A stretch of DNA of 64,000 bases, from NCBI RefSeq assembly GCF_011742555.1, contig NZ_JAAQQR010000008.1, positions 62,001 through 126,000 of the forward strand, read 5' to 3'. Source of the DNA: Luteibacter jiangsuensis (GTDB lineage Bacteria > Pseudomonadota > Gammaproteobacteria > Xanthomonadales > Rhodanobacteraceae). The translations under genes and the position numbers were made by a program. Of this stretch, positions 52,156-63,143 are shown piece after piece. Under the pieces are notes generated by a model, which was not told where the DNA came from, did not search any database, and saw nothing but the letters and a program-made list of their open reading frames with translations. Position 1 is the stretch's first letter; each line of letters begins with the position of its first letter.

Positions 52156-55100
52156 ATGAATTCACAAAAGTCGATGCCGCTCGCCGCCTTCCATCCTGCC
52201 GTGGCCGCCTGGTTCGCGGCTGCTTTTCCCGGGCCTACCGAAGCCCAAGTGGCCGCGTGGCCGGCGATCCGCTCGGGCCGGCACACGCTGGTGGCGGCGC
52301 CGACCGGCTCGGGCAAGACGCTGACCGCGTTCCTTTCCGCGATCGACGTGCTCGTGCGCGAGGGCGTGGAGCAGGGCGGTCTGCGCGATCGCACCACGAT
52401 CCTCTACGTGTCGCCGCTGAAGGCCCTGTCGAACGACATCCGGATCAACCTCGAGGCACCGCTGGCCGGCATCCGCGAGGAACTGCGCCAGCGGGGCCTG
52501 CCGGATCTCGAGATCCGCACCGCCGTTCGTACCGGCGACACGCCGGCCGCCGACCGCGAACGCATGAAGCGGCGGCCACCGCATATCCTGGTGACCACGC
52601 CCGAATCGCTCTACGTGCTGCTGGGCTCGGAATCGGGCCGGGCCATCCTGCGCGACATCCGCGAAGTGATCGTCGACGAAATCCACGCCGTCGCCGCAAG
52701 CAAGCGCGGCAGCCACCTTGCGGTATCGCTGGAACGGCTGGAATCGATCGCCCAGCGGCGCATCACCCGCATCGGCCTTTCCGCCACGCAGAAGCCCATC
52801 GAGAAGGTGGCCGCCTTCCTCACCGGCAGCGAGCGCGACGACTGCGCCATCGTGGACATCGGCCACACGCGTCGGCGCGACCTCGCGCTCGAAGTGCCGC
52901 CGGTACCGCTCGAACCGGTGATGTCGAACGACATGTGGGAGCTGGTCTACAACCGGCTCGGCAACCTCGTGGAACAACACCGCACCACGCTGGTGTTCGT
53001 GAACACGCGACGCATGGCCGAGCGCGTGGCACGACACCTCTCGGAGCGGCTGGGCAACGATGCGGTTGCCGCCCATCACGGCAGCCTGTCGCGCGAGCAG
53101 CGTCTCGACGCCGAGCAACGCCTGAAGCGCGGGGAATTGCGCGTGCTGGTCGCGACCGCATCGCTGGAACTGGGTATCGACATCGGCGATGTCGACCTCG
53201 TGTGCCAGATCGCCTCGCCGCGTTCGATCTCCGCGTTCCTGCAACGCGCCGGTCGTGCGGGACACTCGGTGGGCGGCACGCCCAAGGCACGGCTCTTCCC
53301 GATCTCGCGCGACGACCTCGTGGAATGCGCCGCCCTGCTCGACTGCGTGCGCCGTGGCGAACTGGACACGCTGACGATTCCCGAAGCACCTCTGGACGTG
53401 CTGGCGCAGCAGATCGTCGCCGAGGTGTCCTGCCAGGAATGGGACGAAGACGCCTTGTTCGATCTTGTGCGGCGCGCCTACCCGTTCCGCGCGCTGAAGC
53501 GCGAGACCTTCGACGAAACGGTGCGCATGCTCGCGGAGGGTTTCACCACGCGCGTCGGACCGCGCGGCTCGTACATCCATCGCGACGCGGTGAACCGGCG
53601 CCTGCGCGAGCGGCGCGGCGCGCGCCTGACGGCCGTGACCTCGGGCGGCACCATTCCCGACACCGGCGACTACAACGTCCTGCTCGAGCCGCAGGCGACC
53701 ATCGTCGGCACGGTCAACGAAGACTTCGCCGTGGAAAGCCTGGCCGGCGACATCTTCCAGCTCGGCAATCGGTCGTATCGCATCCTGCGCGTGGAAGCGG
53801 GCCGCCTGCGCGTGGAAGACGCGCAGGGTGCGCCGCCGAACATCCCCTTCTGGCTGGGCGAAGCGCCGGGCCGTTCGAACGAGCTGTCGGTGGGCGTCTC
53901 CCGTCTGCGCTCGGAGCTCTCCGCCGCCTTCGACGAAGGTGGACGCGAGGCCGCGCTGGCGTACCTGGTGGACGAACTGTCGCTGGCGAAGGCGGCCGCG
54001 GAGCAGATCGTCGACTACCTGTTCCGCGCGCGTGCCGCGCTGGGCGCACTGCCCACCCGCGAGACGCTGGTGATGGAGCGTTTCTTCGACGAGTCAGGCG
54101 GTACCCAGCTGATCATCCACACCCCCTTCGGCAGCCGTATCAACCGTGCCTGGGGGCTCGCGCTGCGGAAGCGCTTCTGTCGCAAGTTCAATTTCGAGTT
54201 GCAGGCCGCGGCCACGGAAGACGCGATCGTGCTCTCGCTCTCCACCAGCCACAGCTTTCCGCTGGACGAGGTGGCGAGATACCTGCATTCCAACTCCGCC
54301 GAGCACGTCCTCATCCAGGCGTTGCTCGACGCACCGCTGTTCGGCGTGCGCTGGCGCTGGAACGCCACCACGTCGCTTGCCTTGCCGCGGTTCAACGGCG
54401 GCAAGAAGGTGGCGCCGCAGTTGCAGCGCATGAAGAGCGAGGATCTCCTGGCCACTGTGTTCCCCGATCAGGTGGCCTGCGCGGAGAACCTCGTGGGCGA
54501 ACGCGAGGTGCCGGACCACCCGCTGGTGAAGCAGACCCTCGACGACTGCCTGCACGAGGCCATGGACTGCGAGGGCCTGCTCGACGTGCTGCGCGGACTC
54601 GAGTCGGGCACCATCGCGATGGTGGCGCGCGACCTCGCCACACCGTCGCCGCTCGCCTCGGAAATCCTCAACGCGGCGCCCTACGCCTTCCTCGACGACG
54701 CTCCCCTGGAAGAGCGCCGCACCCAGGCCGTGCAGTCGCGCCGGTGGAACGAGGCGGAAAGTCCGGACGATCTGGGCCGCCTCGATGCGGAAGCCATCGA
54801 GGCCGTGCGCGGCGAGGCATGGCCCGAGGCACGCAGTGCCGACGAAATGCACGAGGCGCTGGTCCAGTTGGGCGCCATCACCCTCGACGAAGTGCAGGCC
54901 AATCCGGGTTGGGCGAAGTTGCTTGCCGCCCTGTCGAGCGACGCGCGTGCCACGCGGCTTGGCGACCGCGAAGCACCGCTGTGGGTCGCCGCGGAACGGC
55001 TGCCTGCCTGGCGCGCCGTGCGGCCCGGCCTGCCGATGACGCCAGCCATTGCGGCGCCGGCGGAATTCGAAGCACAGGCCTGGACGGCGGAGTCGGCTCT

Positions 55101-56457
55101 GCTCGACATCGTTCGGGGGCGGCTGGGTGGTCTGGGGCCTGTGCCTTCGGCCAAGATCGCCTCGTCCCTGGGCGTGGCGCAGGCCGACGTGGACCTGGCG
55201 CTGACCTCGCTCGAAAGCGAAGGCTACGTCATGCGCGGCGCGTTCTCCCCGGGGGCAACGGACACCGAATGGTGCGAACGACACCTGCTTGCCCGTATCC
55301 ATCGGTACACCATCGGCCGGCTGCGGCGCGAGATCGAACCCGTGGCACGCCGCGACTTCTATCGCTTCCTGCTCGACTGGCAACACGTGACGCGTGCGAC
55401 GCAGGTGTCCGGCCCCGATGCACTGGCGGGAGTGATCGGCCAGCTGGAAGGCTACGAGGCCGCAGCCGGCGCGTGGGAATCGGAACTGCTTCCCGCGCGT
55501 GTGAACGACTATGGTATCGGCTGGCTGGACGACCTCTGTCGCGCCGGCCGCGTGGTCTGGAGCCGCCTGCGCCTGGGCACCGGCAGTGGGGGCCCTGTGC
55601 GTTCCACGCCGATCGTGCTGCTGCCGCGGCGACAACTGCCCGTCTGGTCCGCGGCCGCGCCCGTCGCGGGCGACGAGGTGTCGCTGTCTTCACGCGCACA
55701 GGCGGTTGCGGATGCCTTGCGCGACGACGGCGCCTCGTTCTTCGACGAGCTCGCGTCCGCGACGCGCCTGCTACGCACGGAGTTGGAAGACGCCCTCGGG
55801 GAACTGGTCGCCGCGGGACGCGTCACGGCGGACAGCTTTGCGGGCCTGCGAGCCTTGCTGCTGCCCGCCTCCAAGCGGAACGGCAGCCGGCACCGCCGCA
55901 CCCGGCGGCACATGCTCAGCGGTATCGAAGACGCCGGTCGATGGTCGCTCGCACGGCGGCCGAGCGAGCAGCGCAACGATGCCGACGGGCTGGAGCACAT
56001 CGCTCGCACGCTCCTGCGCCGCTACGGCGTCGTGAGCTGGCGCATCCTGGAACGGGAAGCCGCGTGGCTGCCGCCGTGGCGGGACCTGCGCCGTGTGTAC
56101 CACCGCCTCGAGGCACGCGGCGAGATCCGCGGCGGCCGCTTCGTCGACGGTCTGGTGGGCGAGCAGTTCGCGTTGCCGGAGGCGCTGCCTGCCCTGCGGC
56201 AGATTCGCCACCGCGCGCACGACGGCGAGATCGTCTGCATCGCCGGCACCGATCCGCTCAACCTGGTCGGCACCGTCTTCGCCGGAGCCAAGGTGCCCGC
56301 GACGCTCGGCAACCGCATCGCCATCCGCGATGGCGTGCCATTGGCGGCGATGGTGGCGGGCAAGTTCGTGACGCTGACGCCGTTGGAAGGCGACGACGAG
56401 CGCGAGGCGCGAAGCGCGCTGCAGCGAAAGGCGGACATGCGCTCCCACGCGGTGTAG
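52156..56457 (+). CDS. lhr: Lhr family ATP-dependent helicase (full length)
   Basis: A 1433-residue superfamily 2 helicase, near the full length of E. coli Lhr (about 1540). Motifs: Walker A APTGSGKT, Ib TTPES, Walker B DEIH, III GLSAT, then [13 protein letters not shown], a motif [17 protein letters not shown] and motif [11 protein letters not shown]. The winged-helix and Lhr-core beta region follow, and the long C-terminal part (from about 870) corresponds to the Lhr-CTD, tandem winged helices with a fold related to AlkZ glycosylases. Lhr translocates 3'-5' on DNA and works in repair of crosslinks or uracil-containing DNA. It stands alone here. A REP element follows its stop. Confidence 0.93.
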   Translation: MNSQKSMPLAAFHPAVAAWFAAAFPGPTEAQVAAWPAIRSGRHTLVAAPTGSGKTLTAFLSAIDVLVREGVEQGGLRDRTTILYVSPLKALSNDIRINLEAPLAGIREELRQRGLPDLEIRTAVRTGDTPAADRERMKRRPPHILVTTPESLYVLLGSESGRAILRDIREVIVDEIHAVAASKRGSHLAVSLERLESIAQRRITRIGLSATQKPIEKVAAFLTGSERDDCAIVDIGHTRRRDLALEVPPVPLEPVMSNDMWELVYNRLGNLVEQHRTTLVFVNTRRMAERVARHLSERLGNDAVAAHHGSLSREQRLDAEQRLKRGELRVLVATASLELGIDIGDVDLVCQIASPRSISAFLQRAGRAGHSVGGTPKARLFPISRDDLVECAALLDCVRRGELDTLTIPEAPLDVLAQQIVAEVSCQEWDEDALFDLVRRAYPFRALKRETFDETVRMLAEGFTTRVGPRGSYIHRDAVNRRLRERRGARLTAVTSGGTIPDTGDYNVLLEPQATIVGTVNEDFAVESLAGDIFQLGNRSYRILRVEAGRLRVEDAQGAPPNIPFWLGEAPGRSNELSVGVSRLRSELSAAFDEGGREAALAYLVDELSLAKAAAEQIVDYLFRARAALGALPTRETLVMERFFDESGGTQLIIHTPFGSRINRAWGLALRKRFCRKFNFELQAAATEDAIVLSLSTSHSFPLDEVARYLHSNSAEHVLIQALLDAPLFGVRWRWNATTSLALPRFNGGKKVAPQLQRMKSEDLLATVFPDQVACAENLVGEREVPDHPLVKQTLDDCLHEAMDCEGLLDVLRGLESGTIAMVARDLATPSPLASEILNAAPYAFLDDAPLEERRTQAVQSRRWNEAESPDDLGRLDAEAIEAVRGEAWPEARSADEMHEALVQLGAITLDEVQANPGWAKLLAALSSDARATRLGDREAPLWVAAERLPAWRAVRPGLPMTPAIAAPAEFEAQAWTAESALLDIVRGRLGGLGPVPSAKIASSLGVAQADVDLALTSLESEGYVMRGAFSPGATDTEWCERHLLARIHRYTIGRLRREIEPVARRDFYRFLLDWQHVTRATQVSGPDALAGVIGQLEGYEAAAGAWESELLPARVNDYGIGWLDDLCRAGRVVWSRLRLGTGSGGPVRSTPIVLLPRRQLPVWSAAAPVAGDEVSLSSRAQAVADALRDDGASFFDELASATRLLRTELEDALGELVAAGRVTADSFAGLRALLLPASKRNGSRHRRTRRHMLSGIEDAGRWSLARRPSEQRNDADGLEHIARTLLRRYGVVSWRILEREAAWLPPWRDLRRVYHRLEARGEIRGGRFVDGLVGEQFALPEALPALRQIRHRAHDGEIVCIAGTDPLNLVGTVFAGAKVPATLGNRIAIRDGVPLAAMVAGKFVTLTPLEGDDEREARSALQRKADMRSHAV

Positions 56458-56464
56458 GGGATGT

Positions 56465-56547
56465 TGTGGGAGCCGGCTGTGCCGGCGATCCCGCGGCAGC
56501 GGGCACGCTTGCCGCGAGCACCCATCGCCGCTGAAGCGGCTCCCACA
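56465..56547. repeat. paired REP element (GTGGGAGCC family)
   Basis: Starts TGTGGGAGCCGGCTGTGCCG, contains CCCGCGGCAGCGGG and ends CGCTGAAGCGGCTCCCACA. Sits between the convergent lhr and hexosaminidase genes. Confidence 0.85.
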
Positions 56548-56594
56548 GAAAGCGGCAGCGGACAAACCCGTCGCCGCCGCACCCCAAAAACGCC

Positions 56595-58871
56595 TCAGCG
56601 CAACTGTACGTCGCCCAGCACCCAGAGCTTCGGCCCTGGCTTGCCGGTGATCACGAAGCAGAGATCGTGCGTGCCTTCGCGCTTGGGCAGGATGCCGTTG
56701 AGCGTGGCGCGGCCGTCCTTCGCCTTCGCGAGCGGGATGGTCGTGAGCTTCGGACCGTCGCAGGTGTCCTGGTGCACTTCCAGCTCGCCGGCCGCAGTGC
56801 GCGCCTTGCGTGACACGATGCCTTTCACGTCCTTCCACAGCGCGTAGTTGTACGGCAGCCGGTCCACGGTCACGGCGATGCCGTAGCGGCCATCGAGCTT
56901 CACCCCCTTCCACATCCAGCAGGTGTCCATGATGTCGACCTTGTACACGGGGCGTTGTCCGTCCACTGCCTGCGGCGATTCCAGTCTGAGCACGAGCTTG
57001 TTGCCGCACATGTCCAGTTCGTCGCTGGTACGGCGCAGCAGCGATTTCGCATCGATGCTGCGGTCGCGCGGGCCGGCAAGACCGAACTGGCCGTCGAATG
57101 CGTTGGCGCGCACCGTGGTCGGCAGCGGCACCTCGAAGGGCCCCGTGTATGCCGTGGATTGCGGCGTCGGCGCGGAACCGTCGGTGGTGTAGCGCAGGGT
57201 GCCGTAGCCCGTCTGGTTGGACAGCGTGACCTTCGCATTGCCGCCCATGGCGGGTTCGTCGGCGATGGCGACAGCGAACGCGCTGTCGGCAGGTACGATG
57301 CCCGCCGCGCGATAGCGCGACATCTGAACGGGCAAGCGCGCGAGGAAGCCGTGCCAGTCGGTCCTGGACGACCACGTGCGCTCGGCCAGCGCCGCCATGC
57401 GCGGAAACGCGGCATGCTGGATGCGATACCAATTCGGCAGGTATTCGCTGAACAGCGTGGCCTCGGCACCGAGCACGTGCTTCGCCTTGTCGGGAGCGAT
57501 GGCTGTCGGCACGGGATCGAAGTCGTAGATCGTCTTCAACGTTTGCCCGGAAGGACGACCCGGCGGCTCGTCGGGCAGCGAGGACTGCAACTGGTCGAGG
57601 TAGAGGGTGGGCGAGGGCGCCAGCACCACATCGTGCCCCGCGTTCGCGGCCTTGATGGCGCCTTCGGTGCCACGCCACGACATGACGGTAGCGCTGGCCG
57701 GTACCTTGCCGTCGAGGATCTCGTCCCAGCCGATCAGGCGGCGTCCGTGCTTGTCGAGATAGTCACCGATGCGGGCGATGAACCAGCCTTGCATCTTCTC
57801 CTCGTCGTCGATGCCAAGCGACTTCATCTTCGCCTGCACCGTCTTCGAGCGCTCCCATTCGTCCTTGGCGGCCTCGTCGCCGCCCACATGGATGTACGTG
57901 GACGGGAAGATGGCCATCACCTCGTCGAGCACGTCCTGCAGGAAGGTGAAGGTGCCATCGTCGACGTTGTACAACGCGGTGTTCACCCCCCAGTCCGAAG
58001 ACACCGCGAGCTTCTTGCCGCCTGCCCCGAACTTCGGATACGACGCCACTGCGGCCTGCGCATGTCCCGGCATCTCGATTTCCGGTACCACGGTGATGTG
58101 ACGCTCGGCCGCATAAGCCACGATCTGCTTCGCTTGCTCCTGAGTGTAGAAACCGCAATACGGTTCGTCCTTGCCACCGGTGAGCGCCACGTCCGGACCG
58201 ACCGCCTTACGGCACGCGCCGACCTCGGTGAGCTTCGGGTACTTCTCTATCTGCAGGCGCCAACCCTGGTCGTCGGTGAGGTGCCAGTGGAACGTGTTGA
58301 GCTTGTGCATGGCCATCTGGTCGAGCAGATGCTCGATCTCGCTTACGGACTGGAAGTGCCGGCTCGAGTCGAGCATCAGGCCACGCCATTCGAAGCGGGG
58401 CGCATCAACGATGTGCACGCCCGGCACGCCGTTGCGCGCGTTGGGGTCGGTCAGCAGTTGCCAGTACGTCACCGCGCCGTAGAACAGACCGGTTTCGTCG
58501 TTCGCGGCGATCCGCACGCCGGCGCTGCCGACATCCAGGGTGTAGGCTTCGCGACCCTTGACCGCGGCCTCGGTCGCCAGAGCGATGCCCCCGCTTCCCG
58601 CCTTGCCTTCGACGATGTCGAGGGTGAGACCACGCGCCTGGCGAATCCATCCTTGCAACTGCCCCGCGACGCGTCTGGCCTGAACGTCGCCCGGTGCCAC
58701 GACGATCTTCGTGTCCGCCGCGATCCGGAAATGGCCCGGTGTGCGCTGCACCTGCGCGGGCATGGGGATGAGCGAGAGCGGCGCGTTGTCGACAGTGCCC
58801 GTGGTTTGCTTCGGCGAAGTGGCGCAGGCGCCGAGGCTGGCGGCCACGGCGAGAAGGAGGAATCGACGCAT
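56595..58871 (-). CDS. beta-N-acetylhexosaminidase, glycoside hydrolase family 20, lipoprotein
   Basis: A 758-residue lipoprotein; the lipobox is LGAC with lipid-bearing C16. A GH20b domain (about 30-155) precedes the catalytic barrel with RGLMLDSSRHFQS, FHWHLTDDQGWRLQIEKYP and the catalytic Asp-Glu pair D332-E333 in IHVGGDEAAKDEW. After residue 540 a chitobiase-type C-terminal domain and an extra beta-rich module follow. It removes terminal GlcNAc from chitooligosaccharides or glycans, supplying GlcNAc to the rest of the locus. ACAGGAA lies 8 bases before the ATG. An intrinsic terminator stands between the TonB receptor and this gene, so it may need its own promoter or read-through. Confidence 0.93.
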   Translation of the reverse strand: MRRFLLLAVAASLGACATSPKQTTGTVDNAPLSLIPMPAQVQRTPGHFRIAADTKIVVAPGDVQARRVAGQLQGWIRQARGLTLDIVEGKAGSGGIALATEAAVKGREAYTLDVGSAGVRIAANDETGLFYGAVTYWQLLTDPNARNGVPGVHIVDAPRFEWRGLMLDSSRHFQSVSEIEHLLDQMAMHKLNTFHWHLTDDQGWRLQIEKYPKLTEVGACRKAVGPDVALTGGKDEPYCGFYTQEQAKQIVAYAAERHITVVPEIEMPGHAQAAVASYPKFGAGGKKLAVSSDWGVNTALYNVDDGTFTFLQDVLDEVMAIFPSTYIHVGGDEAAKDEWERSKTVQAKMKSLGIDDEEKMQGWFIARIGDYLDKHGRRLIGWDEILDGKVPASATVMSWRGTEGAIKAANAGHDVVLAPSPTLYLDQLQSSLPDEPPGRPSGQTLKTIYDFDPVPTAIAPDKAKHVLGAEATLFSEYLPNWYRIQHAAFPRMAALAERTWSSRTDWHGFLARLPVQMSRYRAAGIVPADSAFAVAIADEPAMGGNAKVTLSNQTGYGTLRYTTDGSAPTPQSTAYTGPFEVPLPTTVRANAFDGQFGLAGPRDRSIDAKSLLRRTSDELDMCGNKLVLRLESPQAVDGQRPVYKVDIMDTCWMWKGVKLDGRYGIAVTVDRLPYNYALWKDVKGIVSRKARTAAGELEVHQDTCDGPKLTTIPLAKAKDGRATLNGILPKREGTHDLCFVITGKPGPKLWVLGDVQLR

Positions 58872-58924
58872 CCAGGGTTCCTGTCGTATCGGTGATCGTT
58901 CGATTGTGCCGCTTTCCCTGCGGG

Positions 58925-58961
58925 AAAAAAAACGGGCCCGGTCGAGGAATTGACGGGCCCG
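58925..58961 (-). terminator. intrinsic terminator after the GlcNAc-locus TonB receptor
   Basis: Minus strand: CGGGCCCG, 13-base loop, CGGGCCCG, then eight T. It lies 65 bases after the receptor's stop and 54 bases before the hexosaminidase start. Confidence 0.85.
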
Positions 58962-59025
58962 AGGGGAATGGAGCTTCGAGGGTTGCGTTTGCGGCCGTCC
59001 TTGGCCGCGCATCCGTGACGCTTTA

Positions 59026-61758
59026 TCAGAGGTCGAAGTGCACCGATGCCATGTAGCGACGGCCGGTGGTGTACTTGGCGACCGGCATGGCGGTCGTGCC
59101 GAGGTACTGCTTGTACTTCTCGTTGGTGAGGTTCATACCCGCGAGGGTGAACGACACCTGCTGGTTGAGTTTCCAGCCAAGGGTGGCACCGAGATCGGCG
59201 TAGTCCGCCGTGGTGGCCGGCGGCGCACCGGCGATGTAGCCGCCGGCGAGGTACTTGCCGCGCCAGTTGTACGTGATGCGGGCACTGAACGGCCCCATTT
59301 CGTAGTACGGGCTGACCGAGTACGAGTTCTTGGAGTTGTACGGCAGCGAACCGCCGGAATCGAGCGTGCCCTTCGCGTAGGTGTAGTTCGCCGTCACGCC
59401 GAAGCCGGTATCCCAGAAGGCCTGCTGGTAGCTCAGGCTTCCGCCGCGCACCTTCCCCGACCCCGTATCGCGCGGACGGCTGATGCTGTACGTGCAGAAG
59501 CCATCCGGGGTGCAGAGACCCTGCGCAACCTGCCGCGCGAACGTGGTCGGATCGTTGAGCAGACCCGAGTTGAACTGCGTCTCCGGCTCCGAATCGACGA
59601 AGGTGTAGTTCTGGATCTTCTTGTAGAAGCCGGTGAGGGCGATGTACGACTGCGGTGCGAAGTACCACTCGGCAGACAGCGAATAGTTCTTCGATTCGTA
59701 CGGCTTCAGGTTGGGGTTGCCACCAGAGCCGGTCAGCACCGAGTCGTTGAGGAACAGGTTATTCACCTGCATGTTGTACGGCGGACGCGCGATCACCTTC
59801 GCCGCTGCCAGGCGCAGCACCACGTCTTCGGCCAGGTCGTAGGCCACGTTCAGGCTGGGCAGCCAGTTTTTAGTGGTCTTCGACGAGGTCTGCCAGGAAC
59901 CGGCCGGAGCCGGAAGCACCGGCGCGCCGCTGTAGTTGAAGCCAGTGCCGTCGGTCTTGGTATCGACATAGCGAACGCCCACGTTGCCGTGGAAGTCGCC
60001 ACCGGCGAAGTTCGCCTGCAGGTACGCGGCATTGGTCTTCTCGACCAGCTTGTACGTGCCGTTGAGATACGTGCCCGGGTCTTCGTTACCGCCGTTGGTG
60101 TTGCGAACCCATGCGTACTGCGCGTTGCGATCCGGCATGACGTGGCTCGACGAACCGTCGAGCGCGCCGCCGAAAGCGTCGAGCGTGTCGGTGAAGCCGC
60201 CAAAGCCGAGGTCGGCTAGGTTTGTCGGTGCGTTGCCGCCGTAGACATGCGCCTGCATGCCTTCCTCGTGACGGTTCCAGCGATAACCGAAGGCCAGTTC
60301 GTTGAAGAACGAATCGAAGTACTTCGAGAAGTCGAGCTGCGCATAGGTGTCGCGCGCGCGGGCCGAATAGTCGCCGTAGTTGCCCGGCCAGCCGCCGAGG
60401 CCGTCCACGTCGCCCATGTGCCAGTTGGCCGGATCGCGCGCGGCGGCCGGGTTATCGAAGGCAAAGCCCTTGTTGATGTCCCAGGTGTAGCCGCCGGCAT
60501 ACACCGGCTCCATCACCGCCTGCGAGATGTTGTTGTTCACCGCCTTGCTGTAACCCGCAGCGCCGCCGAGCTTCCAGCCATCGCCGCGGAAGGTGGTCTT
60601 GAAGTCGTGGGCGACGGTACGCACCACGGACTTGCGAATGTTGCTGTCGAACGTGCCCTGCGCGATGGCCGGGCAGCCCACCGTGTCGTTGCCGCAAACG
60701 TGTCCGCCCGTGACCACGCCGTTCGGGCCCTGGTTGAAGCTGGTGACGTTGCCGGGCGTGGCGCCGGTGAACGGATACAGCGACTGGTTCCAGTTGTCGA
60801 AGTTCTCGCGGACGAACAGGTTGTTGATGTCGATGTCCCAGTTGCTCGTCGGGTGGATCTGGAAGCCAAGCGTCGCCGTGTCGCGCTTGCGCTTCTGCTG
60901 GAACCACGCCGAGTTCACTTCATCGGGGACCTTCGCGTTCGGGTCGAGCGAGCCATCGGCGATGCCTGCGGCCACGGCGGGGCTCGAAGCCCACTTCGAC
61001 ACGGGGCTGTAGCTGAAGATCTCGAAGCCCTGGCGGTCGATCTTTTCCTCGTAATGCTGGATCGACCCGATCACGCCGAAGGTGTTGCTGTCGTTCTTCC
61101 AGCTGTACAGCGCCGAGCCGTTCGGGCGGGTGCCCGGTGTGGCCTGGTCGTTGTAGTTGAGACCGAACGAGCCGCGGATCGTGTTCGCGGGCAGGTCGAG
61201 CGGCTGCAGCGTGTGCAGCAGCACCGTGCCGCCGAGGCTGCCTTCCGGCAGACGCGCTTCGGGCGACTTGTAGACCTCCAGGCGGCCGACGATTTCCGGC
61301 GCCAGCATGGTGAAGTCGAAACCGCGGTTCGGCTGCGCACCGTACTGCCACGGCGTCTGCGAGATCGGCTGGCCGTTGAGGAAGGTGAGGTTGAGGCTGG
61401 GATCGGTACCGTCGATCGACACGCGGTCGCCCTGGCCGAACTGGCGATCGATCACCACGCCCGGAATCTGCGTCATCGCTTCGGCGACGTTGGTGTTCGG
61501 GAACTTGCCGATGTCTTCGGCGGTAACGGCCTCGACCACCGCGTCGGCGTTCCGCTTGGTGTCCAGCGATTTCTCGAGGCTGGCGCGGATGCCGGTGACG
61601 GTGATGCCCTCGAGCTGGGCCGCCTTGGCGGCGTCTTCCTTCTCCTGGGCGGTCTGCGGCCTGGCCGGTGCGGCCGTGTCCTGCGCGGCCACGGTTCCGG
61701 TGAAACAGCAGAGTCCGGCGATGATGCTCGCCGTCAGCAGGTTTCTACGATGCGACAT
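59026..61758 (-). CDS. TonB-dependent receptor, carbohydrate type (GlcNAc/chitooligosaccharide)
   Basis: A 910-residue outer-membrane receptor of the Xanthomonadales carbohydrate group. After the signal peptide (LLTASIIAGLCCFTGTVAAQ) comes a short N-terminal TonB-box region (LEGITVTGIRASLEKSLDTK) and a plug with IGKFPNTNVAEAMTQIPGVVI and RVSIDGTDPSLNLTFLNGQ. The large barrel ends YMASVHFDL. The family imports oligosaccharides such as GlcNAc oligomers in Xanthomonas. It follows the kinase gene by 86 bases and precedes the hexosaminidase, so uptake of chitin breakdown products is the likely job. A strong terminator ends the transcript. Confidence 0.88.
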   Translation of the reverse strand: MSHRRNLLTASIIAGLCCFTGTVAAQDTAAPARPQTAQEKEDAAKAAQLEGITVTGIRASLEKSLDTKRNADAVVEAVTAEDIGKFPNTNVAEAMTQIPGVVIDRQFGQGDRVSIDGTDPSLNLTFLNGQPISQTPWQYGAQPNRGFDFTMLAPEIVGRLEVYKSPEARLPEGSLGGTVLLHTLQPLDLPANTIRGSFGLNYNDQATPGTRPNGSALYSWKNDSNTFGVIGSIQHYEEKIDRQGFEIFSYSPVSKWASSPAVAAGIADGSLDPNAKVPDEVNSAWFQQKRKRDTATLGFQIHPTSNWDIDINNLFVRENFDNWNQSLYPFTGATPGNVTSFNQGPNGVVTGGHVCGNDTVGCPAIAQGTFDSNIRKSVVRTVAHDFKTTFRGDGWKLGGAAGYSKAVNNNISQAVMEPVYAGGYTWDINKGFAFDNPAAARDPANWHMGDVDGLGGWPGNYGDYSARARDTYAQLDFSKYFDSFFNELAFGYRWNRHEEGMQAHVYGGNAPTNLADLGFGGFTDTLDAFGGALDGSSSHVMPDRNAQYAWVRNTNGGNEDPGTYLNGTYKLVEKTNAAYLQANFAGGDFHGNVGVRYVDTKTDGTGFNYSGAPVLPAPAGSWQTSSKTTKNWLPSLNVAYDLAEDVVLRLAAAKVIARPPYNMQVNNLFLNDSVLTGSGGNPNLKPYESKNYSLSAEWYFAPQSYIALTGFYKKIQNYTFVDSEPETQFNSGLLNDPTTFARQVAQGLCTPDGFCTYSISRPRDTGSGKVRGGSLSYQQAFWDTGFGVTANYTYAKGTLDSGGSLPYNSKNSYSVSPYYEMGPFSARITYNWRGKYLAGGYIAGAPPATTADYADLGATLGWKLNQQVSFTLAGMNLTNEKYKQYLGTTAMPVAKYTTGRRYMASVHFDL

Positions 61759-61844
61759 GGTGTCCTCCCCTCAGAGGATGTGTATCGACGATGGGCCTTG
61801 CGACCCGCTTTTTTGAACTAAAGCCTGCGTTCCTTTCCCGCTCT

Positions 61845-62870
61845 TCAATGAGCGGTCGAACCGTGCAGGTAGAGACCGGCGGCACCGATCACACCCAACT
61901 GTCCGTGGTCCATCAGACGTACCGGCACTTGCTGGAGAAAGGCGCGCATGACGCCCTTGTTGAAAAACCTGTCGGAGAAGCTGCTGGCAAGCAGGCGTTC
62001 GCGAATCTGGGGAAGGATGCCCCCCGCCAGGAACACGCCGCCGCGCGCGCCGTAGAGCATGGCCAGGTCGCCCACGAAGCTGCCGAGCAGCCCGCAGAAC
62101 ACGTCCAGCGCCTCCGACGCCGCGTCATCGCTGCCGGCAAGGGCGGCGCCTGTGACGGCGGCGGGTTCGGACAGCGTGGCGGCGGTGCCACGCAGCGTGG
62201 AGATGGCCCTATAGAGGTTGACGAGACCCGGACCCGAAAGCGCCGTCTCGTAGGAAACATAGTCGCGTTCGCGCGCCAGCTCGCCGAGGATCGCCACTTC
62301 GCGCGCATTGCCCGGTGCGAGCGATATCTGTCCCGCCTCCGTCGGTAGCACGGTGGCGTGCGGGCGGCCGGGCAGCAGCACCGCCGAACCCAGACCGGTG
62401 CCGGGGCCCATCACGAGGATCGGGCCTTCGGCGGGCGGCGCGTCCGACTCGATGATCGGGGCCGTTTCATGGCGCTGGAGGAACTGGCAGGCGTACGCGA
62501 CGGCTTCGAAGTCGTTGACCACGGCGAGTCCGGACAGGCCCAGAGTGCGGCGGATGTCGCCGATGGACACCGGCCAGGGAAGGTTCTCGTTGACGATGGC
62601 GTCGCCGACCACGTAGCCCGCGCTGGCGACGGCGCAGTGCTCGATGGCCACCTGGCCGTCCAGATGACCGACGAAGTCCTGCAGCACCGCGGTGAGGCTC
62701 GGCCACTCGGCACAGGCGTAGCGCTCATAGCGAAGCACGTCGATGGCCGAGGAATCGTCCGCGCGGCGAACGAGACCGATGCGGGCGTGAGTGCCACCGA
62801 CGTCGGCGGCGAGGAACGCCCCCGACCGCGACGCACGCGCGACTTCCCGCTGTTTGGCCGATTCCCCCAC
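61845..62870 (-). CDS. glucokinase-family sugar kinase, probably GlcNAc kinase
   Basis: A 341-residue enzyme of the Glk family. Key parts: the phosphate-1 loop AADVGGTHARIGLV, the sugar-binding NENLPWPVSIGDIRRTLG and VVNDFEAVAYACQFL (catalytic Asp in NDF), ILVMGPGTGLGSAV and PTEAGQISLAPG. Glucose is the usual substrate, but in Xanthomonadales Glk-like kinases in nag clusters phosphorylate N-acetylglucosamine, which the neighbours suggest here. The start is GTG at 62870 with AGGGG about 6 bases upstream. It heads the operon with the TonB receptor and diverges from nagP, with a palindromic operator 59 bases before its start. Confidence 0.85.
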   Translation of the reverse strand: MGESAKQREVARASRSGAFLAADVGGTHARIGLVRRADDSSAIDVLRYERYACAEWPSLTAVLQDFVGHLDGQVAIEHCAVASAGYVVGDAIVNENLPWPVSIGDIRRTLGLSGLAVVNDFEAVAYACQFLQRHETAPIIESDAPPAEGPILVMGPGTGLGSAVLLPGRPHATVLPTEAGQISLAPGNAREVAILGELARERDYVSYETALSGPGLVNLYRAISTLRGTAATLSEPAAVTGAALAGSDDAASEALDVFCGLLGSFVGDLAMLYGARGGVFLAGGILPQIRERLLASSFSDRFFNKGVMRAFLQQVPVRLMDHGQLGVIGAAGLYLHGSTAH

Positions 62871-62928
62871 ACCCCACCCCTTGGAAACTTCGTGACTACC
62901 CCGTGATGGGCCGAGTCTTGGCCGCGAA

Positions 62929-62942
62929 TGACAACGTTGTCA
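62929..62942. promoter_or_regulatory. palindromic operator TGACAACGTTGTCA (LacI/NagQ-type)
   Basis: A perfect 14-base palindrome 59 bases upstream of the kinase start. The central C-G and TGACA arms are typical of LacI-family operators; similar motifs control N-acetylglucosamine genes in Xanthomonas and Shewanella. Confidence 0.75.
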
Positions 62943-62964
62943 ACAGGACAAATGGCTAGGACAG

Positions 62965-63024
62965 AACGCGATCCATAACGCGCCGCAGCAAGAAACGTTT
63001 CCGTCGGGACGGATGGATCGCGTT
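62965..63024. repeat. 12-base inverted repeat, arms AACGCGATCCAT/ATGGATCGCGTT
   Basis: Perfect arms at 62965-62976 and 63013-63024 with a 36-base loop. It lies between the two operator-like sites. Confidence 0.7.
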
Positions 63025-63143
63025 GCCAACCCTCTGTTGCAAAGAGAATTCCCCCTGCAAGGGGCTATTCCGGCCCGTTGATGCGGCGCGGCATCGAAAG
63101 TGCCTCACGTGCCACAGGTCACGGCCCCTCGGCGCCACGTGAT

